Position numbers and translations under genes: made by a program
Source of the DNA: Bacteroidaceae bacterium
GTDB taxonomy: Bacteria; Bacteroidota; Bacteroidia; Bacteroidales; Bacteroidaceae
Direction: 5' to 3'
Assembly: GCA_017962495.1 (NCBI GenBank)
Contig: JAGCVH010000102.1
Location: forward strand, 1-42,945
Length of the DNA: 42,945 nucleotides
In this document: positions 1 through 8,654 of the stretch, one piece after another
Layout: each line of letters opens with the position of its first letter
Numbering within the stretch: position 1 is the first letter of the stretch
Notes under the pieces: model-generated
Told to the model about the DNA's origin: nothing
Database searches by the model: none
What the model saw: the letters and a program-made list of their open reading frames with translations, nothing else

Positions 1-41
1 ATATAATAAAGTAACTCTAAATCTATAGAGCCAAAAACGAA

Positions 42-64
42 CTGTTCATCTGTTCGAACTGTTC
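42..64. repeat. Three close direct copies of CTGTTC
   Basis: CTGTTC occurs at 42-47, 50-55 and 59-64, at steps of 8 and 9 bp, about 65 bp upstream of the -7 box of the helicase gene. The spacing is close to one helical turn, so it may be a protein-binding site. Nothing in the sequence shows which protein would bind. Confidence 0.35.
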
Positions 65-130
65 GCCAGGGGTATTTTATCTCGTTTTTGAAAAGTTCTT
101 TATTATTTCCTTAAATGATTATTTATTTCG

Positions 131-138
131 TATATTTG
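131..138 (+). promoter_or_regulatory. Promoter -7 box of the helicase-nuclease gene
   Basis: TATATTTG fits the Bacteroidetes -7 consensus TAnnTTTG exactly. A poor -33 candidate, TTTC, lies at 106-109, 21 bp upstream. The start codon is 30 bp downstream, giving a 5' leader of roughly 25 nt. Confidence 0.55.
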
Positions 139-168
139 TGGCAGTATAGTTGAGATCGAGCTAAATAT

Positions 169-3100
169 ATGGGATATAAGGAACAGCTAAGTGAACATGT
201 AGAGCGGATGTTCATGGCGTTTACTACGCCAGGATTACATATCTGCGATATAGCCACGGGTGGAGGTAAGTCTTACACTATCGGCAAACTTACATGCGAA
301 TTCTATCCTCAATACTTTGACAAGATAATAATTCTCTGTGTTCAGAACAAGTTGGTGGTTGGAATGAATCAGGAGATAGACAGGTTCATCGAGAGCTCCA
401 ATAGCCTTATCAAACCCAAAGATAAAATGATAATCGAAAACAATCCGGTTGTCATTTCAAAAGCCATAAATAATGGTAAATTTATGTCTTTGCTAGGTGA
501 GATGGAAGCATTCTTGGATGTGCAGAAGAAGAAAAAATTCAAAAATAATGAGTTAAGTTATTCAAATAAATGGGTAAAGCGCACATACGAAGGACTTGTC
601 GGACTTGTAAAAGCCAGTGAGGCGAACAACAATAACGAATACATTCAACAGCAAATAGACGAGAATGAAGCGAACCTACGCAAGTCCGTCCGTAATTTTT
701 TTGAAAGTGTAACAAAGCACCTTGAGCGCACAAAACAATATAATAAGGTATCTGTTTCTCAATTAAAGAAAATCTTCCCGTCATTGGTCGAAGTCTATCC
801 TCAAATAGAGTACAAGAACAAACGCGTGTTGTTGATGACTGTTCACAAGGCGATGTATGGTATCGACCCTATTATAGATGAGAAGGTAAACATATCTAAG
901 TTCACGAAGAAAGACAAACGCACCCTTATCATATTTGACGAAAGTGACCAGGCTGCTGTTGCGATGCGTAATACCATTATAGACCAAGCGATGGAAGAGA
1001 TAGCTGGAAACAGGCGTTTTTCGAGGGGGTATAATGGTTATTTACAATACAAAAGCTTGCTTGAAAGTCCAGAACATCTTTCTATGGAATACTATGGCAA
1101 GCGGTTGGAGGATTGCATAAAGAGTGCCTTGTCGTCTATTCAAAAGAGATGGGAGGATACTTTCGAGAATATAAAACCCTACAAAAACATCTTCCTTAGC
1201 AAAGATGAGGACATTGAGAACTATCGCAGAGGTGTATTTTTCTCTGGTCCCATCATGCGCCTGAATGTTTCGCAAGCAAACGACAACACAAACTCATACG
1301 TTTGTTATAAAAAGGGTACGCGACATTTCACTCTTGTCCATAGTGCTGACAAGGAGTCCTTGAAGGAGGAATACGAGAAGGTGGTTGCATTAGAGGATTT
1401 TTTGAGCCTTTGTTCGAAGAATATTACAGACGTTAAAACAAAGTTCCGTAAACTTGTCACTCAGGCGCTAGATGAAAGTCGTCGAAAATATAACGAGGAA
1501 GTTCAGAAGGTTCGCCAACAAAAGGGGGCTGATTACTTCATGGGCTACCCAACAAATGAAAGAGAAGTTCACACGCTATTCTCACGATTCGAGACGGCAT
1601 TAGAGTTCCAATTTGAACAACAATTGTTGGAGTACATTACGAATCGCAAGAATGTGGTAAAGACGAAGGACGAGAATCCCCTTAGCCTACCTGACTATAC
1701 CGTTTATACACAAGGCGTGCGACTATATCAGGAGGAAGTTGACGAACGCGACAACCAACATCGCGTAAAACTTTCGTGCAGGGAAATAAACAACACCCCT
1801 GAGAAAATCTTACTCGACCTCACATATTTCGACAACACGTCAGTTGTCCTATGCTCGGCAACGGCATCTTGCAATTCCGTGGTCAGCAATTTCGATATCC
1901 GGTACCTTCGCGACATTCTGGGGACAAAGGTAAAGATGTTGCCTAAAGCAGACAGAATTCGATTCGATGAACTTTCATCATTAACCTATCCCCAAGACCA
2001 CCACATCGAGGTTCTTCCGATAAAACATTTCAACATATCGACCCTCCCACAACCACTGTTGCCACAAAGATATCGTGAAATGTTCTCACAATCGGCACAG
2101 GAGGAAGGACTTGCTGACAAATGGTTTGAAACAACATACAAGATTCTTCTAGCCTACACAGAAAAGAAGAAAGCAGAAGAGGTTTCCTTCCCCATGTACC
2201 GTCTACTGCAGTTCATCGAAGCATATCATTGGTTTATTCATCACAACGATGTACGAAGCATGATCTTCTTCCAGAATCGAACGGGAGACAAGGACAAGCC
2301 CCAGATACACCTGCTCAGTTCCTTAATCGACGGGTCATACACCGAAATGCCATCCCAATTTACCGATACAATACCTACAGACTGGGAGAACAAGCACATA
2401 CGCATTTCCAAAGATTGGGAGGAGGTGAATGTAGATATTCTTCGTCAACTCAGCTTGGACAAGGAAGCGAAGATTATGTTAGTATCAGCATACGGAAGTT
2501 TCAAGGCAGGAACAAATATGCAATATGACATACCTGAAGGTCTTGATTATCTTTCGGGTGACAATTGGAATGTCGAAGGCGAACGCCAAAAGAAGGACTG
2601 GGATGCAGTTTACCTGCAGTCGCCAACGGGTTATCTAATGATGAACGACGATGGCAATGTGTTCTCATATGAAAAAAGCCTGTACAACGCCATGCTTACC
2701 TTGATGATGCTTTATGAGCGCAATTACCTGTCAAAGAGCGATGTCAGGCATTGGATGTATCAGGCATTCGCCAATACGTTCTATTTTAGTGAAAAAACTG
2801 ACAAAGGAATAGCAATGGACAAATCAGCATGGGCGCAAACCATAGTAGAGCAGGCCGTGGGACGCCTTTGTCGCACTAGAAATAAACCTCACACGACTCA
2901 TATTCTTTATGACGAGTCGATGGTTTCCTTCTTTCATCCCACGAATCTCGAAAAGTCCCTAACGAAAGAGTTTAAGGTGCTGGCGGACAAAATTGTAAAT
3001 ACTATCGACAACAAAGCTGATGAGCTAACAGCAGAAGAAACGATACTTTACAACTCTGCCAATGAGGCACAAGCCCGACTAAGACAAGTTAGGAAACTTG

Positions 3101-3918
3101 CTTTGAGATATTGTACTCCATCAGGAGAAAATGCTGACGACATAATCGACGATGAAGATTATGGTGAGATCCCGTATGAGGTAAGGGCGACGCAACGCAT
3201 GAATCAAGCCTTTAAGCGCACTATCATTTCAAAGCCAGTCATCAATAACATCGACGAACTTACAGAGGAAGATAAATACACAACGTTCATCTCTAAGTGT
3301 TACGGACGTTGGCAACGCAACAGCGACGGTGGATTTTCATTCTTTTATGACAATGAAAGGAAGAGAATACATAAGAGTGGAATGGTATATCCAATATCAC
3401 CTTCTCACACAAGGCTTGATAGATTCATGAAAAACGATGTGATACGAAAACACTTTGAGAAAGAAGGTTTTGCAACGGAATGGAAACAGGGCGATTTGAT
3501 ACTACATCCAGAGATTCTTGCACACGAATATGCGGGAGAGATTGGCGAAGAAGCCTTTAAGGCAATTCTCTTGTATTACACTGATTTGCAAGAAAGCCAG
3601 GTTAGGCACCTTGAGGGCAAACAATACGAACTTGCAGATTTTGTAATTCTCAATCCTGATGGAAGTTATCGTGTGGCAATCGATGTAAAGAACATGAAAG
3701 ATAACTATGAAGGAAAGTTCTCATTAGCAGAAATTAGGAATTTCAAACGTCATAAGTTAGGATGTGAACTACTTATCATAAACCTAATTGACCTAGAAAC
3801 GGAGTCTAATGATATACGAGAGATTTGTGGTCTTATCGATAAGGAGGGGCATATAAATCAAAAAGCAATAAGCATATTGCAACAATTCGTAAATAATGAT
3901 AATAGAAGCATCAAATAA
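169..3918 (+). CDS. Superfamily 2 helicase with C-terminal PD-(D/E)XK-like nuclease domain
   Basis: This 1249-residue protein has a full set of SF2 helicase motifs. Walker A is TGGGKS near residues 30-35, and Walker B is DESD at 257-260, a variant of DEAH. Motif III SAT is near 563-565, a motif V-like SAYGSFKAGTN starts near 773, and motif VI EQAVGRLCRTR lies near 894-904. The last 130 residues contain D1157 followed by D1172-x-K1174 (IDVKN) in beta-strand-like surroundings, with an earlier EE near 1126. That is the pattern of a PD-(D/E)XK nuclease. The layout resembles DinG/XPD-like or type III restriction (Res) helicases, but there is no methyltransferase or other partner gene beside it. 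It is likely to process nucleic acid in the cytoplasm, and a phage-defence role is plausible. The codons look more AT-rich than in the mannan locus next door, which suggests transfer. The helicase call is firm; the nuclease call is moderate; the biological role is unknown. Confidence 0.8.
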   Translation: MGYKEQLSEHVERMFMAFTTPGLHICDIATGGGKSYTIGKLTCEFYPQYFDKIIILCVQNKLVVGMNQEIDRFIESSNSLIKPKDKMIIENNPVVISKAINNGKFMSLLGEMEAFLDVQKKKKFKNNELSYSNKWVKRTYEGLVGLVKASEANNNNEYIQQQIDENEANLRKSVRNFFESVTKHLERTKQYNKVSVSQLKKIFPSLVEVYPQIEYKNKRVLLMTVHKAMYGIDPIIDEKVNISKFTKKDKRTLIIFDESDQAAVAMRNTIIDQAMEEIAGNRRFSRGYNGYLQYKSLLESPEHLSMEYYGKRLEDCIKSALSSIQKRWEDTFENIKPYKNIFLSKDEDIENYRRGVFFSGPIMRLNVSQANDNTNSYVCYKKGTRHFTLVHSADKESLKEEYEKVVALEDFLSLCSKNITDVKTKFRKLVTQALDESRRKYNEEVQKVRQQKGADYFMGYPTNEREVHTLFSRFETALEFQFEQQLLEYITNRKNVVKTKDENPLSLPDYTVYTQGVRLYQEEVDERDNQHRVKLSCREINNTPEKILLDLTYFDNTSVVLCSATASCNSVVSNFDIRYLRDILGTKVKMLPKADRIRFDELSSLTYPQDHHIEVLPIKHFNISTLPQPLLPQRYREMFSQSAQEEGLADKWFETTYKILLAYTEKKKAEEVSFPMYRLLQFIEAYHWFIHHNDVRSMIFFQNRTGDKDKPQIHLLSSLIDGSYTEMPSQFTDTIPTDWENKHIRISKDWEEVNVDILRQLSLDKEAKIMLVSAYGSFKAGTNMQYDIPEGLDYLSGDNWNVEGERQKKDWDAVYLQSPTGYLMMNDDGNVFSYEKSLYNAMLTLMMLYERNYLSKSDVRHWMYQAFANTFYFSEKTDKGIAMDKSAWAQTIVEQAVGRLCRTRNKPHTTHILYDESMVSFFHPTNLEKSLTKEFKVLADKIVNTIDNKADELTAEETILYNSANEAQARLRQVRKLALRYCTPSGENADDIIDDEDYGEIPYEVRATQRMNQAFKRTIISKPVINNIDELTEEDKYTTFISKCYGRWQRNSDGGFSFFYDNERKRIHKSGMVYPISPSHTRLDRFMKNDVIRKHFEKEGFATEWKQGDLILHPEILAHEYAGEIGEEAFKAILLYYTDLQESQVRHLEGKQYELADFVILNPDGSYRVAIDVKNMKDNYEGKFSLAEIRNFKRHKLGCELLIINLIDLETESNDIREICGLIDKEGHINQKAISILQQFVNNDNRSIK

Positions 3919-3965
3919 TCTAAATTTAAGAGATTATTTAACGCAAATCACCTAACTAATTGAGA

Positions 3966-3997
3966 CTCCGAAACTCATGTTTTCGGGGCACTTTTTT
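3966..3997 (+). terminator. Rho-independent terminator after the helicase gene
   Basis: An 8-bp stem (CTCCGAAA at 3966-3973 with TTTCGGGG at 3981-3988, including one G-T pair) closes a 7-nt loop. A run of six T follows at 3992-3997. It lies 48 bp after the helicase stop codon. Confidence 0.75.
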
Positions 3998-4093
3998 ATG
4001 TAAAAATAACGCGAAAATAGCGTCAACGTAAGCTATGAAAAGCAAACTCAGATTTCGAAAACGAGATGTTCGGAACTATCCAGACAATGACAA

Positions 4094-4289
4094 ATGAGAA
4101 GGGTGAAAGTTAACGGACGGAATTTTCCGTTGGTTAAATACGCAGACAAGAAAGGCGAGATGAGACCCTGCTATTCCTCAGCAAGACGGAGACCCTGTAC
4201 ATCGCCACGAAGTTTAATGATGAAGCGCGCGCACGACCTCGCTGGAGATTGACAAGAAGGGAAATACAGATGAAACCCTAGAGAAATGA
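4094..4289 (+). pseudogene. Possible decayed small gene, frame broken
   Basis: Coding-like stretches continue here only by switching frame. A piece beginning MRRVKVNGRNFPLVKYAD runs from 4094. It continues in another frame as SKTETLYIATKFNDEAR and in a third as SLEIDKKGNTDETLEK, ending at the TGA at 4287-4289. No single frame gives more than about 50 plausible residues. I do not recognise the family. It could be a remnant of a mobile-element or phage-type gene that came in with the helicase, or it could be chance. Confidence 0.3.
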
Positions 4290-4368
4290 AGAATTCTTGA
4301 ATGAGCCAAACGTCACTAGTGGTGAGTGAAAAATTAATAATTAATCATCAAGGAAAGAAAATTATGCT

Positions 4369-4376
4369 TATCTTTG
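4369..4376 (+). promoter_or_regulatory. Promoter -7 box of the AraC-type regulator
   Basis: TATCTTTG matches TAnnTTTG. It is followed by 27 bp to the ATG at 4404. No clear -33 TTTG is seen in the AT-rich stretch upstream. Confidence 0.6.
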
Positions 4377-4403
4377 CAGTGACAGAACCACACTTGAGGA
4401 GTC

Positions 4404-5291
4404 ATGGAAAACAAGTCACAGATCATGCGGGAGATTACGCCTCTGTCAGAGCGTGATTGCTTCTACATCGCCGATAGGCACAAGGCAGCCTTCGACTATC
4501 CCATTCATTGCCACCATGAGTACGAACTGAACTTTACGGAGCATGCCATAGGCGCGCATCGCATCGTGGGTGACTCGGAGGAGGAGGTGGGCGACTACGA
4601 CCTCGTGCTCATCGCGGGGTCGAACCTGGAACATGTGTGGGAACAAGGTACTTGCACGCGTGACGACATTCGCGAGATTACCATACAGTTTGAGCAGGAC
4701 CTCTTGCCCGAGAGTCTGCTGCAGAAGAACCAGTTCAACTCGATTCGTCGTATGTTCGAGCGGGCGCAGTGTGGTTTGGCGTTTCCCCTGCCCGTGATTA
4801 TGAAGGTGTATTCCAAACTCGACAATCTGGCGCATCACAGGAAGGGCTTCCATGCCGTGCTCGACTTTCTGGACATCCTCTACGAACTGTCGATCTGCAA
4901 CAATGCGCGACAACTGAGCAGTTCGGCGTTTGCACGCATAGAGACGCATAGCGAGAGCAGGCGGGTGGACAAGGTGCAGAAGTACATAGCACGGCACTTT
5001 GCCGAGGAGATACGCCTGGAGAAGATGGCAGAGATGGTGGGGATGACGCCTGAGGCCTTCAGCCGTTTCTTCCATCAGCGTTCGGGTCGCACACTGTCGG
5101 ACTATATCCTGGACATACGCATCGGGTCGGCAACCCGCATGTTGGTGGATTCCACTACCAGCATTGCCGAAATCTGTTACGATTGCGGTTTCAACACGCT
5201 GTCGAACTTCAATCGCGTGTTTAAGCGTAAGAAGGGGTGTTCGCCTTCGGAATTCAGGGAAAACTATCAGAAGAAAAAAGTATTCATTTAG
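4404..5291 (+). CDS. AraC-family transcriptional regulator
   Basis: This 295-residue protein has the two-part build of AraC regulators. The N-terminal part (about residues 20-110) is a cupin-like sensor domain with the His-rich start HCHHEYELNF. The C-terminal part (about 190-290) is a double helix-turn-helix: the first includes LEKMAEMVGMTPEAFSRFF, and the second ends in the signature DCGFNTLSNFNRVFKRKKG followed by SPSEFRE. It is likely a cytoplasmic activator that responds to a mannan-derived sugar. It lies 99 bp upstream of the first gene of the mannan locus and points the same way. Local AraC-type control, rather than a hybrid two-component or SusR-type regulator, would be the control point of the locus. 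The ligand is not known. Confidence 0.9.
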   Translation: MENKSQIMREITPLSERDCFYIADRHKAAFDYPIHCHHEYELNFTEHAIGAHRIVGDSEEEVGDYDLVLIAGSNLEHVWEQGTCTRDDIREITIQFEQDLLPESLLQKNQFNSIRRMFERAQCGLAFPLPVIMKVYSKLDNLAHHRKGFHAVLDFLDILYELSICNNARQLSSSAFARIETHSESRRVDKVQKYIARHFAEEIRLEKMAEMVGMTPEAFSRFFHQRSGRTLSDYILDIRIGSATRMLVDSTTSIAEICYDCGFNTLSNFNRVFKRKKGCSPSEFRENYQKKKVFI

Positions 5292-5345
5292 AAAAAGGTA
5301 TAAGTATTGGTTAAAATAGTGTCAGCCATTATGTAGGAATAGCAA

Positions 5346-5353
5346 TAATTTTG
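5346..5353 (+). promoter_or_regulatory. Promoter -7 box of the mannan-utilisation operon
   Basis: TAATTTTG fits TAnnTTTG and sits 37 bp before the first start codon of the operon. No TTTG lies at the normal -33 distance. A promoter with only a -7 box, directly downstream of an AraC-type gene, is what an activator-dependent promoter would look like. Confidence 0.55.
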
Positions 5354-5390
5354 CAGACGGATAAGTGTATAACCTTTTAATTAATAGATT

Positions 5391-8300
5391 ATGAAAAGAC
5401 TGTTTACATGTTTGTTTGCAATGCTATTGACACTGGTTGTCAATGCGAAGGTGGACATCGACTATTCTTCACGCTTTGAGGAAGGCACGAACACCATCAA
5501 CTGTACTTCCGCATGGGGATGGCACAGTGTGAATCTGGGCAGTAGTTTCGAGATTGAGGAGGCCGAGTACCTGTACATCAGCTACGAGTCGTCATGCAAC
5601 TTCAATCTTATCCTTCAGAACGAGAATTGGCAGAACGCCTATTCCGTTGTTTGTAGAATGGACGAGACGGAGGGTTACATTAAGCTTACGCCTGGTGCCG
5701 TTCCGTATTTCAGTTGTGTTGTCATTCAGAACCATGCCGAGGGAGAGATCACGATCAACAAGATCTATTTCTGTTCCGAGGACGAGTTCTACAACCCTGC
5801 TCCCGACGACCTCGAGGGCGCACGCGCGAACCTTATAGAAATATATCTGCGCTATCAGAAGTACCTGGACCAGTTTGAGGTGGGCGAGGACTATGGTCAG
5901 TACCCTGCCGACCTGTACCAGACATTCTCCGATGCCGTGAATGCCGCACTCATCATGGACAATGAGGAGGAGATGGAGAAACTGACGGTGGAACAACTGA
6001 ACGCCATGTCGCAGGCCATCGTGGACGCTTACAAGGCACTGGTTGCCGCCAAGAAGATGTATCTGCCCAGCAATGGTTACTATCGTTTCATCTGTGCTCG
6101 ACAGTTTGTCGAGGGAAGCTACGAAGAGGGATGGACCAATGTGACGAAGGCTATGTACAGCGACAACACTGGTGCCAACAACTGGAAGACGGTGGACCGC
6201 GAGGACGCTACCTTCCTGTGGACTCTCGAACAACAAGAAGACAAGACCTACATCCTGCGCAACGCTTCGAACAAGCTCATCTTCAACTCGGCAGAGAAGT
6301 GCGGTGACAAGGAAAACTTCATCAGCATCGACGCCATCTCGAAGGTGGACGGCGCATACAACACCATCTGGCCCTTGAGCACGGACGAGGACATCATCAT
6401 GTTCAACTTCCGATTCAGTGACCAGCCTGCCAATGACTATAAATACATCCACATGAACTGGCACAGCAGTGGCACGGGTTGGGGTGGTCCCATCACCGTA
6501 TGGTGCAACACCACCGAGGACAGTGGCGCCAGCGAGTGGTATCTGGAACCCGTGGATGAGTCTGTGGCTCAGGAACTGTTGAACTCCAACTACAGCTTTG
6601 CCTTTGCACAGATGCTTACCGACGCCAAGGAGAAGGCCGCCATTGCCGACGATATGACGCGTGAGAAACTGATTACGGATGCCGAACAGTTCAGCAGTCC
6701 TTTCAGTCAGAACGACCTGGGACAGCGCGACGGCGGTAATCTCGCCGAGGGCGTGTTGCTCGACGGAAGCAACTCCACCTTCTGGCACTCGTACTGGTCG
6801 GGAGGCAATGCCGAGGCTGGCTTGCATTATCTGCAAGTGGAAATGGCTGAGGAGATAGGCGGTGAGATAGAGTTCGACTTCTCGCGACGAAAAGGTGCCA
6901 GCGATGACCATGTGACAATGTGGGGAATCTATGGCAGTAACGACTTCGACGGTGAGAAATACGATTATGAGTGGATTACCGACCTCGAGACACCTTATGG
7001 GTCGAATGACGAGAGCATCGTTACGCGTTTCACCATCGAGGATGGCAAGAAGTATCAGTACCTGCGCTTCTATGCCGAGAAGACCAGTTCGAACCGTGGT
7101 TACTGGCATGTGAGCGAGTTCCAACTCTATGCCTTGAGTGAGAATCCCAACAACCAAGCCCAGAACATGGGTGAGACATACACCAACCTGCTCAATGCCA
7201 TTGCCAAGGCCGAGACGGTGGATCAGAGTGCAGTGAGCAAAGCCGACTACGACGCACTGAAAGCCGCTTACGATGCATTCATGGAGAAGTTTGTTGATCC
7301 CTCTGAATTGCGTATGGCACTCGAATCGGCAGAGACAGCCATTGACCTTTGCACGATAGGCGACAATCCTGGTGAGTGGACACAGGAGGTGTATGACGGA
7401 TTTATACAGCAAATAGAAGAGGTGAAGACCTATGACCAGTCAGGTAAGTACACACAGGAACAGACGGATGCCTTTATTGCATTGTTAGGCGACGGAAAGT
7501 CGGCCATCCTTGCCTCTGCCAACAAGGTTTCACCCGATAAATTCTACACCATCCGCTTCGCCAGCGAAGACCTGTACGATGAGAGAGGTTGGAGCACCAG
7601 CAATGTGCTGAGTGAGGACTGGGGCGACCTGTTCGATACCTATCTCTGTCCTGCTGACGCCGAGACGCTGGAAAGCACTCCCGCCGACGAACTTCGTCAG
7701 GGCAGTTTCATGTTCTTTACCAATGACGATAAGGCCGACATCGCCTTCCGATTCATCCCTGTAGGCGATAAGTTCATCATCCAGCATCAGGCAAGCGGAC
7801 TCTTCATCCAATGCTATGGACGCAACAGTTGGACGGGTCTCACACTCACGCCTTCACTCTTCACCGTTGAAGCTGTGGGATATGGCGAAAACATCATTCG
7901 TGGCGTGGATTACGAAGACAAGGACTTGGCTTGCTTGCATGCCCAGCTCAACAATCACCGTCTGGTGACTTGGCAGGACGACTATGCAGGCTGTAACTCA
8001 GGACTCATCATCGAGGAGATTGATGCCGATGCAGTGGGTAAGCCCCTTGCCGACTACAAGGCTGGCGAAGTCACGACGATGTGCTATCCCGTTAGCGTTC
8101 AACCCAGCGAGGGAAGCCTGTTCAGCGTAGTAGGAACCTACTCTGCCGATGACAAGGTGTATGTGGCTATGAACAAGGTGGAAAAGGCCGAAGCTGGTCA
8201 GCCCGTTGTGTATATTGCCAAGGGTACATACGACGAGGAAAAGGAGGATGATGTGAACACCATCACCCTGACCATTGGAACCAGTGTTGTCACGACTCCA

Positions 8301-8654
8301 CAGAACGACGGTGTCCTGCAAGGTACATACGAAGAAATGGATCTCACAAGCGAGGCTATCATCTTCCGTGAAGGCAAGTGCGAGATGAGCACTGAGGAGA
8401 CAGCTAAGATCTACAGGAATCAGGCTTATGTGGTTCCCGACGGCAAGGCAGACGCCAGTGGTTCGTACAGCCTCGTGCTGGAGGTTGGCGCAACAGTCGA
8501 CGGCATCAGCAAGGCCATCAGTAATGTTTCCCGTCAGGGCGATGTCTATGACATGTCGGGTCGGCTTGTTAAGAGCAAGGCCACGCTTAATGACGTTCAT
8601 TCACTCCCGCAAGGAATCTATATCCTGAACGGAATAAAGATATTGGTAAAATGA
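5391..8654 (+). CDS. Large secreted multi-module protein with discoidin-like (F5/8 type C) domain
   Basis: This 1087-residue protein begins with a signal peptide (MKRLFTCLFAMLLTLVVNAK). A beta-sandwich-like module (about 25-130) is followed by a helical FIVAR-like segment (about 140-225). A beta-trefoil-like module then starts with GYYRFICARQF. A discoidin/CBM32-like domain (about 440-585) includes DGSNSTFWHSYW and YQYLRFYAEKTS. A second helical segment and a second trefoil-like module (KFYTIRFASEDL) follow. The C-terminus has the VYDMSGRLVK...GIYILNGIKILVK tail, a sorting-type end seen in many secreted Prevotella proteins. I see no catalytic domain, so it probably binds glycan at the cell surface or in the periplasm. 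As the first gene of the operon it may replace a SusD-like binder. It overlaps the next gene by 4 bp (ATGA). Domain borders are approximate. Confidence 0.7.
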   Translation: MKRLFTCLFAMLLTLVVNAKVDIDYSSRFEEGTNTINCTSAWGWHSVNLGSSFEIEEAEYLYISYESSCNFNLILQNENWQNAYSVVCRMDETEGYIKLTPGAVPYFSCVVIQNHAEGEITINKIYFCSEDEFYNPAPDDLEGARANLIEIYLRYQKYLDQFEVGEDYGQYPADLYQTFSDAVNAALIMDNEEEMEKLTVEQLNAMSQAIVDAYKALVAAKKMYLPSNGYYRFICARQFVEGSYEEGWTNVTKAMYSDNTGANNWKTVDREDATFLWTLEQQEDKTYILRNASNKLIFNSAEKCGDKENFISIDAISKVDGAYNTIWPLSTDEDIIMFNFRFSDQPANDYKYIHMNWHSSGTGWGGPITVWCNTTEDSGASEWYLEPVDESVAQELLNSNYSFAFAQMLTDAKEKAAIADDMTREKLITDAEQFSSPFSQNDLGQRDGGNLAEGVLLDGSNSTFWHSYWSGGNAEAGLHYLQVEMAEEIGGEIEFDFSRRKGASDDHVTMWGIYGSNDFDGEKYDYEWITDLETPYGSNDESIVTRFTIEDGKKYQYLRFYAEKTSSNRGYWHVSEFQLYALSENPNNQAQNMGETYTNLLNAIAKAETVDQSAVSKADYDALKAAYDAFMEKFVDPSELRMALESAETAIDLCTIGDNPGEWTQEVYDGFIQQIEEVKTYDQSGKYTQEQTDAFIALLGDGKSAILASANKVSPDKFYTIRFASEDLYDERGWSTSNVLSEDWGDLFDTYLCPADAETLESTPADELRQGSFMFFTNDDKADIAFRFIPVGDKFIIQHQASGLFIQCYGRNSWTGLTLTPSLFTVEAVGYGENIIRGVDYEDKDLACLHAQLNNHRLVTWQDDYAGCNSGLIIEEIDADAVGKPLADYKAGEVTTMCYPVSVQPSEGSLFSVVGTYSADDKVYVAMNKVEKAEAGQPVVYIAKGTYDEEKEDDVNTITLTIGTSVVTTPQNDGVLQGTYEEMDLTSEAIIFREGKCEMSTEETAKIYRNQAYVVPDGKADASGSYSLVLEVGATVDGISKAISNVSRQGDVYDMSGRLVKSKATLNDVHSLPQGIYILNGIKILVK

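Larger units (their letters stand above)
3998..4403. other. Intergenic region between the helicase gene and the mannan locus
   Basis: This gap holds the possible gene remnant described at 4094-4289 and, at its right end, the promoter of the AraC-type regulator. I see no intact gene, tRNA or clear repeat in it. Its position between an unusual nuclease gene and a metabolic locus makes it a candidate junction of transferred DNA. Confidence 0.5.

Noticed and set aside
4446-5075. 209-residue minus-strand frame over the AraC-type gene
   Set aside because: The + strand frame encodes a full AraC-family protein; the antisense frame has no family features.
5592-7412. 606-residue open frame on the minus strand inside the large binding protein gene
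   Set aside because: It is a codon-bias shadow of a clear + strand gene with a signal peptide and domains; its own translation has no recognisable domain or start signal.
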